From contig NZ_JH993795.1 of NCBI RefSeq assembly GCF_000316115.1, positions 191,555-255,554 on the forward strand: a stretch of DNA of 64,000 bases. The letters run 5' to 3'. This DNA comes from Leptolyngbya sp. PCC 7375 (GTDB lineage Bacteria > Cyanobacteriota > Cyanobacteriia > Phormidesmidales > Phormidesmidaceae). Below, piece by piece: positions 37,363 through 46,393 of the stretch. The notes beneath the pieces are model-generated. The model had not been told where the DNA came from. It worked only from the letters and a program-made list of their open reading frames with translations, and made no database searches. Made by a program: the position numbers and the translations under genes. Numbering within the stretch: position 1 is the stretch's first letter; every line of letters starts with the position of its first letter.

Positions 37363-39540
37363 TTAGATCCTCATTCTAAACAGGACTTGCAGAGGTATTA
37401 AGACTTCAGCAGAGCGATTTAAGTTCACAATCTGTTCAAAAAGAACCACAGCCTCTTGATAGAGTATTTCTGCCTCATCGTAGCGTTCTTGCTTGTCGTA
37501 AATCATAGCCAGATTGGTGAGGCTACGAGCTACACTAGGATGCTCGTCTCCCAACAGTTGTTTACGTAGCACAATTGCCTCTTTTAAGAGCGGTTCTGCC
37601 TCTCTGTAACGTCCTTGCTTGCCGTACAACCAGCCCAGATTATTGAGGCTACGAGCGACATCAGGGTGTCCCTTGCCCCACAGCCGTCGACGCAGTGCTA
37701 GAGACTCTTGATAGAGCGGTTCTGCCTCACTATAACGCTCTTGTTTAGAGTAGAACAAAGCCAGATTATTGAGATTGGTCGCCACATTGGGGTGCTCGTC
37801 TCCTAAAAATCGTTTACTCATCACCAGAGCCCTTTTTAAGAGCGGTTCCGCCTCGCTGTAGCGCCCCTGATGCATATAGAGCATGCCCAGATTGTTGAGG
37901 CTAAGGGCTACTTCAGGATTCTCGTCGCCCAACAGCCGTTTAGTCATCGCCAGGTTCTCTTGATAGAGCGGTTCCGCCTCGCTGTAACGGCCCTGAGCGT
38001 TTAAATAGAAACCTGCTTGATGGCAAATTCGGCCTAATGCTTCGGATTCAAGGCCGGTTTGATTAGCCCATTCACGTACCTGCAACCAATGGGGGAGTAA
38101 TTGTGCACATGATGTCCACTGCGTAAAATCAGAGCCGGGATAAGCAGTGTCAACTGCTGCGATAGCACATTCTATCCACGTTACTTGTGTGGCTGAGTTC
38201 ATCTCATCACGGACGACTGCCTGAACCAAGCGATGCACACTGTAGCATTGGCGCTTAGATTCCCATCTCACCAGTGAGTAATGACTCAATGGCTCTAGGA
38301 GTTCTCCAACAGCAAGGAGCGCTTCATCAGCATCTTCACGCTGCAAGCAATTCCCTAAAGTCTCTCCTAAATCGACCGCACCAGTTATGAGGAGCCAATA
38401 AGGAATATCATCCGAGGCGAGGAACGCGCTAAACTTTAGCAATTCTGACGCAGCTAGATTTTCCGCTGCAACTGCTTGGAAGTTAAGATTCCATGTCTTT
38501 AGAACGGAGGAGGGGTAGCGTCCGGTTTGTGCATTAACCTTTTCTAAATGAGATAAGCCTTGTTTGCGATAAGTCTTCAAGTAGGTTTGAAAGCCAATCC
38601 GTTTTCGCACGATAAAAGCACTGGCTTGCTCTAATGCTAGCGGTAATCCGTCTAACTCTTGATTGATCTCAGTGGCAGCGGCCGTATTGGTGACGGTACG
38701 CTCATATTTCGTGCGCTGAAATAACAGGTCAATTGCCTCTTGCTCAGAGAGAACATCTAAGGCGATAGGCGTGTCAACGCCAAGCTGATCAAAGATGGTA
38801 GCGCGTGAGGTGATTACGACTTTCCCCTTCGGGTTAGTTGGCATCCAAGGGATAAGCCAGCCAGGGGTATCAGCATTGTCGAAAATCAGTAGCCAATTGC
38901 TGTGATTAGCCAGCCAAGCTCGAACCGCTGGATTTTTTTCCTCTTGGGTGCTCTGGGCTACGGGTAAGGCAAGTTGATTGGCTAGGTTCGCAAAGTCTGT
39001 TATCAGGGCTGCTTCCGTATCCGCTCTGACCCAAAACACATAGTGATAGAGACAAACATCGTGATGGTAACGATAGGCATACTCAACGGCAGTTTGAGTT
39101 TTACCAATTCCGCCCAGGCCGCTGATAGCCTGTACCTGAGTAATCGCGGCGGTAGTTTCCTGATTGAGTTGTTGGTGTAGGCGCTCCAAGATGACTTCTC
39201 GCCCAGTAAAGAAATGGTTGCGCTGATAGGGGACGCCAAAGGGGGTCGGCTCTCCCGTTGGTAGGGGTGAATGACCATAGTGATGAATGGATTGATCAAT
39301 GGTGACGCGGCTGTCGGTTTCAATAACACCGATCACTGGATTACGATCGCCTGTGACCTGTTGGTGGACTTGGCTAGTTTTAGGAGATCGCTGTAGGGAA
39401 GGAGTGTCAACGAGTGGACGATTATCAGGATCTGATAGACAACCGATGAAACGAGCCTTAAACCAAGCAAATAAACGGAAGATCCAATCCAAAATCCGTT
39501 TGACCAAACGGGTGAACCAACCTTGTCGCTGTGGCCTCAT
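37363..39540 (-). CDS. NB-ARC/STAND NTPase with TPR repeats
   Basis: The protein has 725 residues. The N-terminus has a basic amphipathic helix rich in W and F (WFTRLVKRILDWIFRLFAWF, about 8-27). A beta motif VTGDRNPVIGVI follows (about 62-73). The NB-ARC domain starts at NHFFTGRE, with Walker A GLGGIGKT (about 141-148), Walker B NWLLIFDNAD and GLPLALEQA. It ends in about five 42-residue TPR units of the kinesin-light-chain type (GRYSEAEPLYQ, HPxVAxSLNNLG) from about 520. TPRs usually sense the ligand and NB-ARC oligomerises. It begins 3 bp after a small TGDQN-motif gene, so the pair is an operon. A defence or signalling role is inferred. Confidence 0.9.
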   Translation of the reverse strand: MRPQRQGWFTRLVKRILDWIFRLFAWFKARFIGCLSDPDNRPLVDTPSLQRSPKTSQVHQQVTGDRNPVIGVIETDSRVTIDQSIHHYGHSPLPTGEPTPFGVPYQRNHFFTGREVILERLHQQLNQETTAAITQVQAISGLGGIGKTQTAVEYAYRYHHDVCLYHYVFWVRADTEAALITDFANLANQLALPVAQSTQEEKNPAVRAWLANHSNWLLIFDNADTPGWLIPWMPTNPKGKVVITSRATIFDQLGVDTPIALDVLSEQEAIDLLFQRTKYERTVTNTAAATEINQELDGLPLALEQASAFIVRKRIGFQTYLKTYRKQGLSHLEKVNAQTGRYPSSVLKTWNLNFQAVAAENLAASELLKFSAFLASDDIPYWLLITGAVDLGETLGNCLQREDADEALLAVGELLEPLSHYSLVRWESKRQCYSVHRLVQAVVRDEMNSATQVTWIECAIAAVDTAYPGSDFTQWTSCAQLLPHWLQVREWANQTGLESEALGRICHQAGFYLNAQGRYSEAEPLYQENLAMTKRLLGDENPEVALSLNNLGMLYMHQGRYSEAEPLLKRALVMSKRFLGDEHPNVATNLNNLALFYSKQERYSEAEPLYQESLALRRRLWGKGHPDVARSLNNLGWLYGKQGRYREAEPLLKEAIVLRKQLLGDEHPSVARSLTNLAMIYDKQERYDEAEILYQEAVVLFEQIVNLNRSAEVLIPLQVLFRMRI

Positions 39541-39543
39541 GGT

Positions 39544-39969
39544 CTAGTCTTGGGTGATGGTGAATGAACCGCTGGCGTCACCGATGATAATATTTTGGTC
39601 ACCCGTGACAGTTTGCGTCACACTCACGGCCTTCGCAACGGCTTCCGTATCCTCTGCTAACAATTGCTGTAGAGATTGCGCTAACTCCGGATTCGCCTCT
39701 AGCAGTTTCTTGAACTCTTTCGTTAGAGCATCTTGAGCATCTTTGTCTTGAGTATCCTCTGCCAAAGCCTCGGCTGCTCCTTTTGCCAAAGGCTTCTCAT
39801 TGACTTTCGGGAAAACCTTTCCCCACACTTGTTTTGCCTTTTCCCAGGTGCCTTCGCCCAACTTTTCACCCAGCTTTTTACCGGCTTCTTCAGCAACCGG
39901 CTGCCCTAGCTTTAGTAAATGGGGCAGAAACGGGGTCAAAAATGAGGCTAAGAGGGCGGCTAGTGCCAT
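39544..39969 (-). CDS. Small TGDQN-motif protein, partner of the NB-ARC/TPR NTPase
   Basis: The protein has 141 residues from ATG 39969. A longer frame from 40095 is open, but the hydrophobic start MALAALLASFLTPFLPHLLK is typical of this kind of protein. A helical middle (GKKLGEKLGEGTWEKAKQVW; LTKEFKKLLEANPELAQSLQ) leads to the C-terminal beta motif VTGDQNIIIGDASGSFTITQ (about 121-140). The NTPase encoded next carries VTGDRNPVIG near its own N-terminus. The likely scheme is that the small protein docks through this motif and its hydrophobic end acts on membranes, but nothing here proves it. It ends 3 bp before the NTPase start. Confidence 0.72.
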   Translation of the reverse strand: MALAALLASFLTPFLPHLLKLGQPVAEEAGKKLGEKLGEGTWEKAKQVWGKVFPKVNEKPLAKGAAEALAEDTQDKDAQDALTKEFKKLLEANPELAQSLQQLLAEDTEAVAKAVSVTQTVTGDQNIIIGDASGSFTITQD

Positions 39970-40183
39970 GGACTTGATTTTTAGGCTTGTCCATAGTTTA
40001 ACTGCTAATTCATCAATGATTAGTTCTGCTCGTGTAAACTTACCGAAAAGGATTGGTTGCTGCCCGGCACAGCTATGCAGTTCTAAAACTGGCATTAGCT
40101 GACGTTATTATTTGTGCCACGTTCTCATGGTCAAGACGTCGCTTCAGTCCTAGCGAGAATTTCTGTACTGGGGTTATTTGCAT

Positions 40184-42130
40184 GTGCGCCGAGCAAAGCT
40201 CGGCTTTGTTAGCTAGGTGAAAGTCCTAGCCCTGGAAGCCTTGGTCAGGCACCAGGTACTGAGTGTTGCGTTGACATCGGTAACGGTGACAGCGAAGCGT
40301 ACACAAGGAGGTGATGGGCTGCAATGCGCCAGCGTGAAGGGATAGAGCCCCGAAATAACCGTCATTGTGGATGCCGACGTGGTATGCAACACGGAAGGCA
40401 AAACCGCAGGAGCCAAAGGCCAAGGCTCTGTAGGATCCACCGGGGTCTGAGACCGTGGCACGTCACCAAAGCAAAGTCGGGAACTCGGGAGATCCCATGA
40501 ATTCCTCCCGTACGGGGGGTAGGGCGGTACAACCGGCACACCGGAAGGAAGCCCAACGGTTCATGGGAAGTCGGATGTTCTCATAGTAGTGGAGAAGTAG
40601 GGTAATGCCTATGGAGCGAAGGGGAGCACATACAGTCGCCCGCTCGACGGAAACGCTGTCCACACCCAGAGGTGGAGCAACAGCGACCCCAGGAGTTGAG
40701 CGGATAGCTAGTCGGGCACGCAGTCATGCAGAGGAACCGTTTACGGCGCTGATGCACCCCTTTAGTGTGGACAACCTGCGAGCTTGCTTCAAGTCACTCG
40801 ATGGCACTAAAGCCGTTGGAGTAGATAGAGTCACGAAAGCAGAATACGGAGAAAACCTGGAGGCCAACCTCCAGGCGCTCCACCATAAACTCCACCAGAT
40901 GTCGTACCGGCCTCAGCCAGTGCGGCAGGTAGAGATACCCAAACCGGATGGCGGAACGCGCCCGTTAGGGATTAGCTGTACGGAAGATAAAATCGTCCAG
41001 GAGATGATACGCCGGATATTGGAAGCGATCTACGAACCTGTGTTTATCGACACCTCTTATGGATTCCGTCCCCAGCGGAGCTGTCATGATGCGCTCAGAC
41101 AGCTAAATACAGAAGTGATGTGTCAACCAGTCAACTGGATTGCCGATATCGATCTGGCCAAGTTCTTCGACACGATGCCTCACCAGGAGATCTTGAGCGT
41201 GCTGGGCATGCGAATCAAGGATAGGAGATTTCTCCGTCTGATATCGCGTCTGCTCAAAGCAGGTATCCAGACGCCAGGGGGAGTGTTGTACGACGAACTT
41301 GGGAGCCCCCAGGGGTCGATCTCATCGCCTGTGATTGCCAACATCTTCCTAGATCACGTATTGGATAAATGGTTCACCGAAGTGGTGAGCGATCACTGCC
41401 GAGGCTACTGCGCCATTATTCGATACGCCGATGATGCCATCATGTTGTTTGAGTGCGAAGACGATGCCCACCGCTTTATGCGGGTACTGCCACGACGGCT
41501 GGAGAAATATGGCCTCCGTCTCAACGTGAATAAAACCCACTTGCTGGCCTGTGGTAAGTGCTATGCCCGGATCTGTTTCCAGACCGGTCAGCGCCCACCA
41601 ACCTTTGACTTTCTAGGGTTGACCCACTACTGGGGCCACAGTCGTAAGGGCTACGTTCGCTTGAAACGGAAGACTTCAAAGAAACGGTTTCGTCGTGCCC
41701 TGATAGAGCTGAATGAATGGCTACGTCAGAACCGCAGTACGTGTCGGCTACCCTTGATATGGAAGGCAGTGGGGCAAAAGCTACAGGGTCATTTCAACTA
41801 CTTTGGAGTGACTGACAATAGCCGAGCCTTATCCAATTTTGAACAGAAGGCCCATGCCCTCTTGTTCAAGTGGCTGAACCGCCGCAGTCAACGGCGTAGC
41901 TTCACATGGACAGGGTTTCTGCGTTATCGAGCAAAGTATCCTCTACCGCGTCCTAGACGATTGGTGTCACTCTATCCGAACTAAGGAAAGGCTGTATGAG
42001 GAGGCCCGTGCGGGAAAACCGCAGGCGGGCATCTGTGGGGGGGAGGCTCTCAACGGTATAAGGTCGAATCTTGTGACACTCTCCAACCGAAAGGGGAGAG
42101 CAACAGTGAACACAAAGCAGACCTAAGTAT
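40184..42130 (+). mobile_element. Group II intron (3' boundary uncertain)
   Basis: It starts GTGCGCCGAGCAAAGCTCGG and then has GGTGAAAGTCCTAGCC, the usual domain I start of bacterial group II introns, about 420 nt ahead of the reverse-transcriptase gene. After that gene comes structured DNA to about 42130, including CTCTCC/GGGGAGAG hairpin arms. I could not pick out a classic domain V (AGC catalytic triad with GAAA loop), so the end is approximate. It is inserted upstream of the NB-ARC module, outside recognised coding sequence. Confidence 0.65.
40605..41984 (+). CDS. ltrA: Group II intron reverse transcriptase/maturase
   Basis: The protein has 459 residues. Fingers-palm motifs: QVEIPKPDGGTRPLGISC (RT 2), FRPQRSCHDAL (RT 2a/3), ADIDLAKFFD (RT 3), GSPQGSISSPVIANIFL (RT 4) and the catalytic YADDAIML (RT 5). 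The maturase X region and a GIIM-like tail follow (KLQGHFNYFGVTDN). No C-terminal HNH endonuclease is visible. The enzyme splices its intron and reverse transcribes it into new sites. The frame is intact. Confidence 0.93.
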   Translation: MPMERRGAHTVARSTETLSTPRGGATATPGVERIASRARSHAEEPFTALMHPFSVDNLRACFKSLDGTKAVGVDRVTKAEYGENLEANLQALHHKLHQMSYRPQPVRQVEIPKPDGGTRPLGISCTEDKIVQEMIRRILEAIYEPVFIDTSYGFRPQRSCHDALRQLNTEVMCQPVNWIADIDLAKFFDTMPHQEILSVLGMRIKDRRFLRLISRLLKAGIQTPGGVLYDELGSPQGSISSPVIANIFLDHVLDKWFTEVVSDHCRGYCAIIRYADDAIMLFECEDDAHRFMRVLPRRLEKYGLRLNVNKTHLLACGKCYARICFQTGQRPPTFDFLGLTHYWGHSRKGYVRLKRKTSKKRFRRALIELNEWLRQNRSTCRLPLIWKAVGQKLQGHFNYFGVTDNSRALSNFEQKAHALLFKWLNRRSQRRSFTWTGFLRYRAKYPLPRPRRLVSLYPN

Positions 42131-42339
42131 CGGAGGAGTCCTCTCTACCCGACATTCCCCCGAAAAGGTATACTTGGTAGTCCTAAACAGGTAATTAACT
42201 ACTTCGGAGTACACTAACTTCTGTTAAGCCCTTAGCCAGACGGTTCCCGTTAAGTCTGATGGAATTGCGCCTGGATTGAGATGGATTATTATTGACTCGT
42301 AGACTGTAAAAAATTAAGGCTTTAGGGAGGAAGGAGTAC
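42131..42339. other. Leader of the ROK fusion gene
   Basis: No gene is seen. GGAGG lies 8-9 nt ahead of the ATG at 42340 and serves as its ribosome site. No strong promoter hexamers stand out. Confidence 0.4.
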
Positions 42340-45300
42340 ATGGAGTTAAACTATATTAATTTCTCCCAGCTTGTGGTTAAAGTAAATTCTGGGGAAACTG
42401 AATTTACTGTTAAGGAACGGTGCAGAGAACGTGCTCATTTCCTTTTGAAGAATTACTTACCCGTACAGCTTAATTTTAAAGCAAACTCCCTTCCAAATTG
42501 GCTTGATCCAACTGCATCCGAGGAGGCCCTTGGCAGAATTCGTGCAATGCTCCAACGGCTAAAAGTTTTATTAGAGGAATTATCTAGTTCAAATTTGGAC
42601 AAGTTAAAGGACCTACATAGACTTGACTGGTCTCCGGATCGCCATTTTGTTTCAACCCCTATACTATGGGCCATTACTGCCCTGATTTTTTCGCATACAA
42701 AATGGACAGAATCTAACTGTCATGATATCCGTTCTGCTATAGAAGTCGAGGAAATTTTCCGGCAAAATAGAGATTCGCTAAATTTTCTTCCTCAATGGAT
42801 GCTCGATAAGATTTCCTTACTAGTTGCGTTAAAGAATGCTTACCGGACATGTGTTAATAGCGGAATGAGAGAAGTTGGAATTTATCGGAACAGAAGTCTC
42901 TCCTTTGAGGAATCAGAAATTGCCCTAGCCATGGCAAAGTTCCTGAAATCTTGTTTTTCCAATGATGACGCTCATATTATAGCTAACGCACTCTTATTGA
43001 TTGGCTATGCTTACGCTGGACGTCATGGAGAAATAGCAAAGTTTCCAGTTCTTGAAAGATTCACTAGATTAGTGGAAGACGGAATTGTTAGTCTAAGCAA
43101 TTACTCTTCAGGAACTTTAATTGTCTTTGAGTTTGGGCGACATGTCTTCCCACAGATTGGGGATAATAAAACTTTACTCCAAGATCTTCTAAATGAGTTA
43201 GTCGATGATAAGAATCTACGAATTGTTTGGCTATCTTTTGACCGCTTTTGGGCAACACGTCACTCGGATAGTTTAAGATTCTGGTTAGAAGCAAAGGCAG
43301 AATCACGTATTAGCCTTGTAAAGCTCTTTAAGGATGTTACGAAAGAAATACCGCCTTTCAGAAGTTTACAAGCAAAATTAAGCCCATCCGCTTTTTATGC
43401 TTTAACTCTGGAAGGAGAGGATGCATATAAAGTTGCTTTCGGATGCTTGCCAGAAAAAAATATGCGTCAAAAGGCTCAAAGTACAGTTTGGGAACGCATT
43501 TCAACGGCTCTCAAACCATTCCTGGAGCGCCGTGGACATACTTCTGAGAAAGGTGCGATCCCATGGGCATATGTCATGCGCATACTCAAGGTGTTGGGAT
43601 ACATCTATCCTGATGAATTCTTCAATGTGAAGCTTGAACGTCCAGATTCACCTAAAGTATTAAGTGACAACAATAATATTGATTTGCCACGAACTGTTCC
43701 TGAGATTTCGGAACTTGAAAATGCTATTAAGGCAGATAAATGGCATAATCCGCAGCTTTTAGTCTCCCGTTGCCTGGCTACTTTATTGATGAATCAGCGT
43801 CTCGCTTTTGGCAACAAGCAACAAGTTATAAAAATCAATTCAAGTGCAGCCTTTATTAAGGCTGAGGATCTTGAGAATAGTTTGGAACAATGGTTGGCAC
43901 TAGCGAAGTGGGCTGCAAATAAAAACTGCCATAATGTGTTTGAGAAATATCTACAGACTTTTCTTACTCCAAAGATTCAGCCTGAGAAAGAGTTGCCATT
44001 AATTCTTCCTCCATCGACAGGTAAATCACATATTGCTGGCATTGATATTGGTGGGACTTTTATTAAGGCAGCTGTTTATGAATATTATCCTGGACAGGAT
44101 TTTCTTGGAGAATCAGTGTTTACATGCCACACCTTTGAAACAGTAGATGTCTCTTTCCTCCAATATCAAAATGCGTTGTCTTTTGTTGAACGATTAAATA
44201 AAGAACTGATAAAAGTCTGGGGTGATAGCTGGGCAGAAAACCTTATTGCTATTGGTTTAACATGGCCTGGTGCTGTTGCAGGTGAAATCGGTCATGAGTA
44301 TATTGCTGCATATTCAAAGTCACTCGGATACTTCAAGCCGTTTGACACTAAGCATTTTTATAAAGCTACGGCTGAAGAGATACATAAGTTTGATATACGT
44401 GAGGCTTTCCAGAACTATTTCAAAAAGCCTGTAACTCTCATGAATGACGGTGTTGCTCATGTATATTACCATCAATGGCAATTAAACCGAGAAGTATTAG
44501 GGATTGGAGAAACAATTGTTGGCCTTTTTGCTGGCACAGGTTCTGCCGAGGCAGTTTTCGATGGTAATAGTGGATATCCTCTTCAGGTACTTGCTGAGTT
44601 GGGTAAACAAATTGATGATATCGGTTGTGAGTTTCCTACACGTGATACTGGTTCTTATCCAGAGGGTGTCAGTCGCAATTACTTCAATAAGGATACACTA
44701 CCTAATCTTGCCAAAGAAGTGCTGAAGGATTGGCACATTTCTATCTCAGAAGTTCCTGGACTTGTTATTGGCTGGATCCTTGAAAATCTAGATCAATCTC
44801 CCTCTAAGGATGCACTCAAGAGAATTCGTCAGCTATGGGAGGAGGAACAACTACAAAAAGGCGAAACAAATCCAAAACAAATTGATGCTTGGTTGACAGA
44901 CTTAAATGCAACCTTGATCCAGGTTGGCAAAAAAGATGAAGACTTTGCAAAGGAAGTTGCTAAACGAGCCGGATTACGTTTAGCTGATTTAATTGCCCAG
45001 GTTAGAGAGCTTTACGGTTCATTCACTGTGTTCGTAGGCGGTGGACCAATGTCTAACGCTACCGGGCGTTTTATACGCAACGAAGCTCGCAAAGAATTAC
45101 GACAAGGATATGGTTTTGATGTTGTTGTTGGAAATGAACGCAATGTAGTTAAGGGTATCGGCAGTTCTATAGGGTATGTAGCTTGGAGAAAGCATCATCG
45201 GGTAAGACTGCTTCGTTTCCCGGAACCGCCCCACATTGAGCTATCACCTCCAGGCCCTTCCGGCTCACGAGGCGCTGCTATGAGAGCTACGACTCTATTT

Positions 45301-46359
45301 AGTAAAAGTAGAAACTACAGTCACCCGGCAAGCCTATTATCTTTCTCAACATTTAGTGTTATTAAATTGGGTAAAAAGATTTCTGGCCGTGTATATTTCC
45401 CAGGTCGAGCTTCTCTTCCTCCTGCAGCCACAGCAGGTTATATTCGCTCTCATTTACAAGCTAGCCAGGCTTGGAAGGTAGTCAATAGTGAACTTGAAAA
45501 CAGACAAAAGATGTCAATCTACTCTCCCTTACCATGGCGAGACTATGATGAAGATTTGGTGCTGACATCTATAGATGATTTGGTAAAGCAGATAATCAAC
45601 AACGATAAGCGAGACAGTAAGACCCGTAATCATCTTATTATGAGTGCACGCAACACAATAAATGAGTGGAGATATGAAGCCCGATTAGATGGAAAATGGT
45701 ATCGTCGACTTGATGATGTTGAAATTGACCAGGACTGGCCTGTCATTGAAGTTGGCGAGAAAAAGATTGGTTTAACTCCTTACAAGAAAGCTAGTCCAGA
45801 AATGGATCTAGTTACAGGGATTCCCTTGGTAATAGATGGAAACCCATCCTCTCGGACATTTCTCGTAGCCCATTGTTCAGATGTTGCCCATGTTTACCAG
45901 GTCGATCCCGGAGGACGCTTAGGCTCATCAGCTTTGGCATGGCGTGAACTTTCGGGATGTTGGAAACATGCTAAAGACGAAGGTGTAGAAGATTATGAGC
46001 TTGAACAGCGCATGAACAAAATTGCTGCTCGTTATGATATTAGACCAAGTCAAAACCTTTTGCATTCTATCCTTGCAGTAAATCATGAAGGTGATCTGAT
46101 AGCTTTTGCCATCACAGGTTCATTAAGTGATATTGCGAAAGATTTAATCAATAATTACAAGGTTTATTATGCTGTCTTACTCGACAATGGTGGTTCAGTA
46201 GGCTGGCATACACTTCTCAAAGGAAAAATTGATAGGGTCACACTAGTTGCTGGCCCGAATTATCGGCCTCGTGGTACGGTCTTTATTGATCTTTGGGTCG
46301 ATGATTTTATACATCCACGTCAACATGAAGCTTTATCTGTTATTAAAGAAGAAAGATAA
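42340..46359 (+). CDS. Giant fusion: helical N-terminal domain, ROK-type kinase domain, phosphodiester-glycosidase-like C-terminus
   Basis: The protein has 1339 residues. The first 560 are helical and unrecognised, perhaps a repeat scaffold. About 563-960 is an ASKHA/ROK-type sugar-kinase domain: HIAGIDIGGTFIKAAVYE (phosphate 1), LMNDGVAHVYYH (catalytic D, about 700), FAGTGSAEAVF (phosphate 2), FVGGGPMSN (adenosine, about 898). The usual ROK CxCGxxGC zinc motif is absent. About 1170-1325 is like NAGPA/phosphodiester glycosidase (DUF2233): VYQVDPGG, HSILAVNHEGDLIAFAITG, AVLLDNGGSVGW (about 1278-1289) and a YRPRGTVFIDLWV ending. A sugar- or nucleotide-sugar-processing role is suggested by the domains. 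Its place among STAND genes suggests conflict, but that is inference. It converges with the NACHT gene. I know no standard name for this arrangement. Confidence 0.75.
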   Translation: MELNYINFSQLVVKVNSGETEFTVKERCRERAHFLLKNYLPVQLNFKANSLPNWLDPTASEEALGRIRAMLQRLKVLLEELSSSNLDKLKDLHRLDWSPDRHFVSTPILWAITALIFSHTKWTESNCHDIRSAIEVEEIFRQNRDSLNFLPQWMLDKISLLVALKNAYRTCVNSGMREVGIYRNRSLSFEESEIALAMAKFLKSCFSNDDAHIIANALLLIGYAYAGRHGEIAKFPVLERFTRLVEDGIVSLSNYSSGTLIVFEFGRHVFPQIGDNKTLLQDLLNELVDDKNLRIVWLSFDRFWATRHSDSLRFWLEAKAESRISLVKLFKDVTKEIPPFRSLQAKLSPSAFYALTLEGEDAYKVAFGCLPEKNMRQKAQSTVWERISTALKPFLERRGHTSEKGAIPWAYVMRILKVLGYIYPDEFFNVKLERPDSPKVLSDNNNIDLPRTVPEISELENAIKADKWHNPQLLVSRCLATLLMNQRLAFGNKQQVIKINSSAAFIKAEDLENSLEQWLALAKWAANKNCHNVFEKYLQTFLTPKIQPEKELPLILPPSTGKSHIAGIDIGGTFIKAAVYEYYPGQDFLGESVFTCHTFETVDVSFLQYQNALSFVERLNKELIKVWGDSWAENLIAIGLTWPGAVAGEIGHEYIAAYSKSLGYFKPFDTKHFYKATAEEIHKFDIREAFQNYFKKPVTLMNDGVAHVYYHQWQLNREVLGIGETIVGLFAGTGSAEAVFDGNSGYPLQVLAELGKQIDDIGCEFPTRDTGSYPEGVSRNYFNKDTLPNLAKEVLKDWHISISEVPGLVIGWILENLDQSPSKDALKRIRQLWEEEQLQKGETNPKQIDAWLTDLNATLIQVGKKDEDFAKEVAKRAGLRLADLIAQVRELYGSFTVFVGGGPMSNATGRFIRNEARKELRQGYGFDVVVGNERNVVKGIGSSIGYVAWRKHHRVRLLRFPEPPHIELSPPGPSGSRGAAMRATTLFSKSRNYSHPASLLSFSTFSVIKLGKKISGRVYFPGRASLPPAATAGYIRSHLQASQAWKVVNSELENRQKMSIYSPLPWRDYDEDLVLTSIDDLVKQIINNDKRDSKTRNHLIMSARNTINEWRYEARLDGKWYRRLDDVEIDQDWPVIEVGEKKIGLTPYKKASPEMDLVTGIPLVIDGNPSSRTFLVAHCSDVAHVYQVDPGGRLGSSALAWRELSGCWKHAKDEGVEDYELEQRMNKIAARYDIRPSQNLLHSILAVNHEGDLIAFAITGSLSDIAKDLINNYKVYYAVLLDNGGSVGWHTLLKGKIDRVTLVAGPNYRPRGTVFIDLWVDDFIHPRQHEALSVIKEER

Positions 46360-46393
46360 GGTATTCCACTGAAATCAGTGGGCTCTTTGTGTG

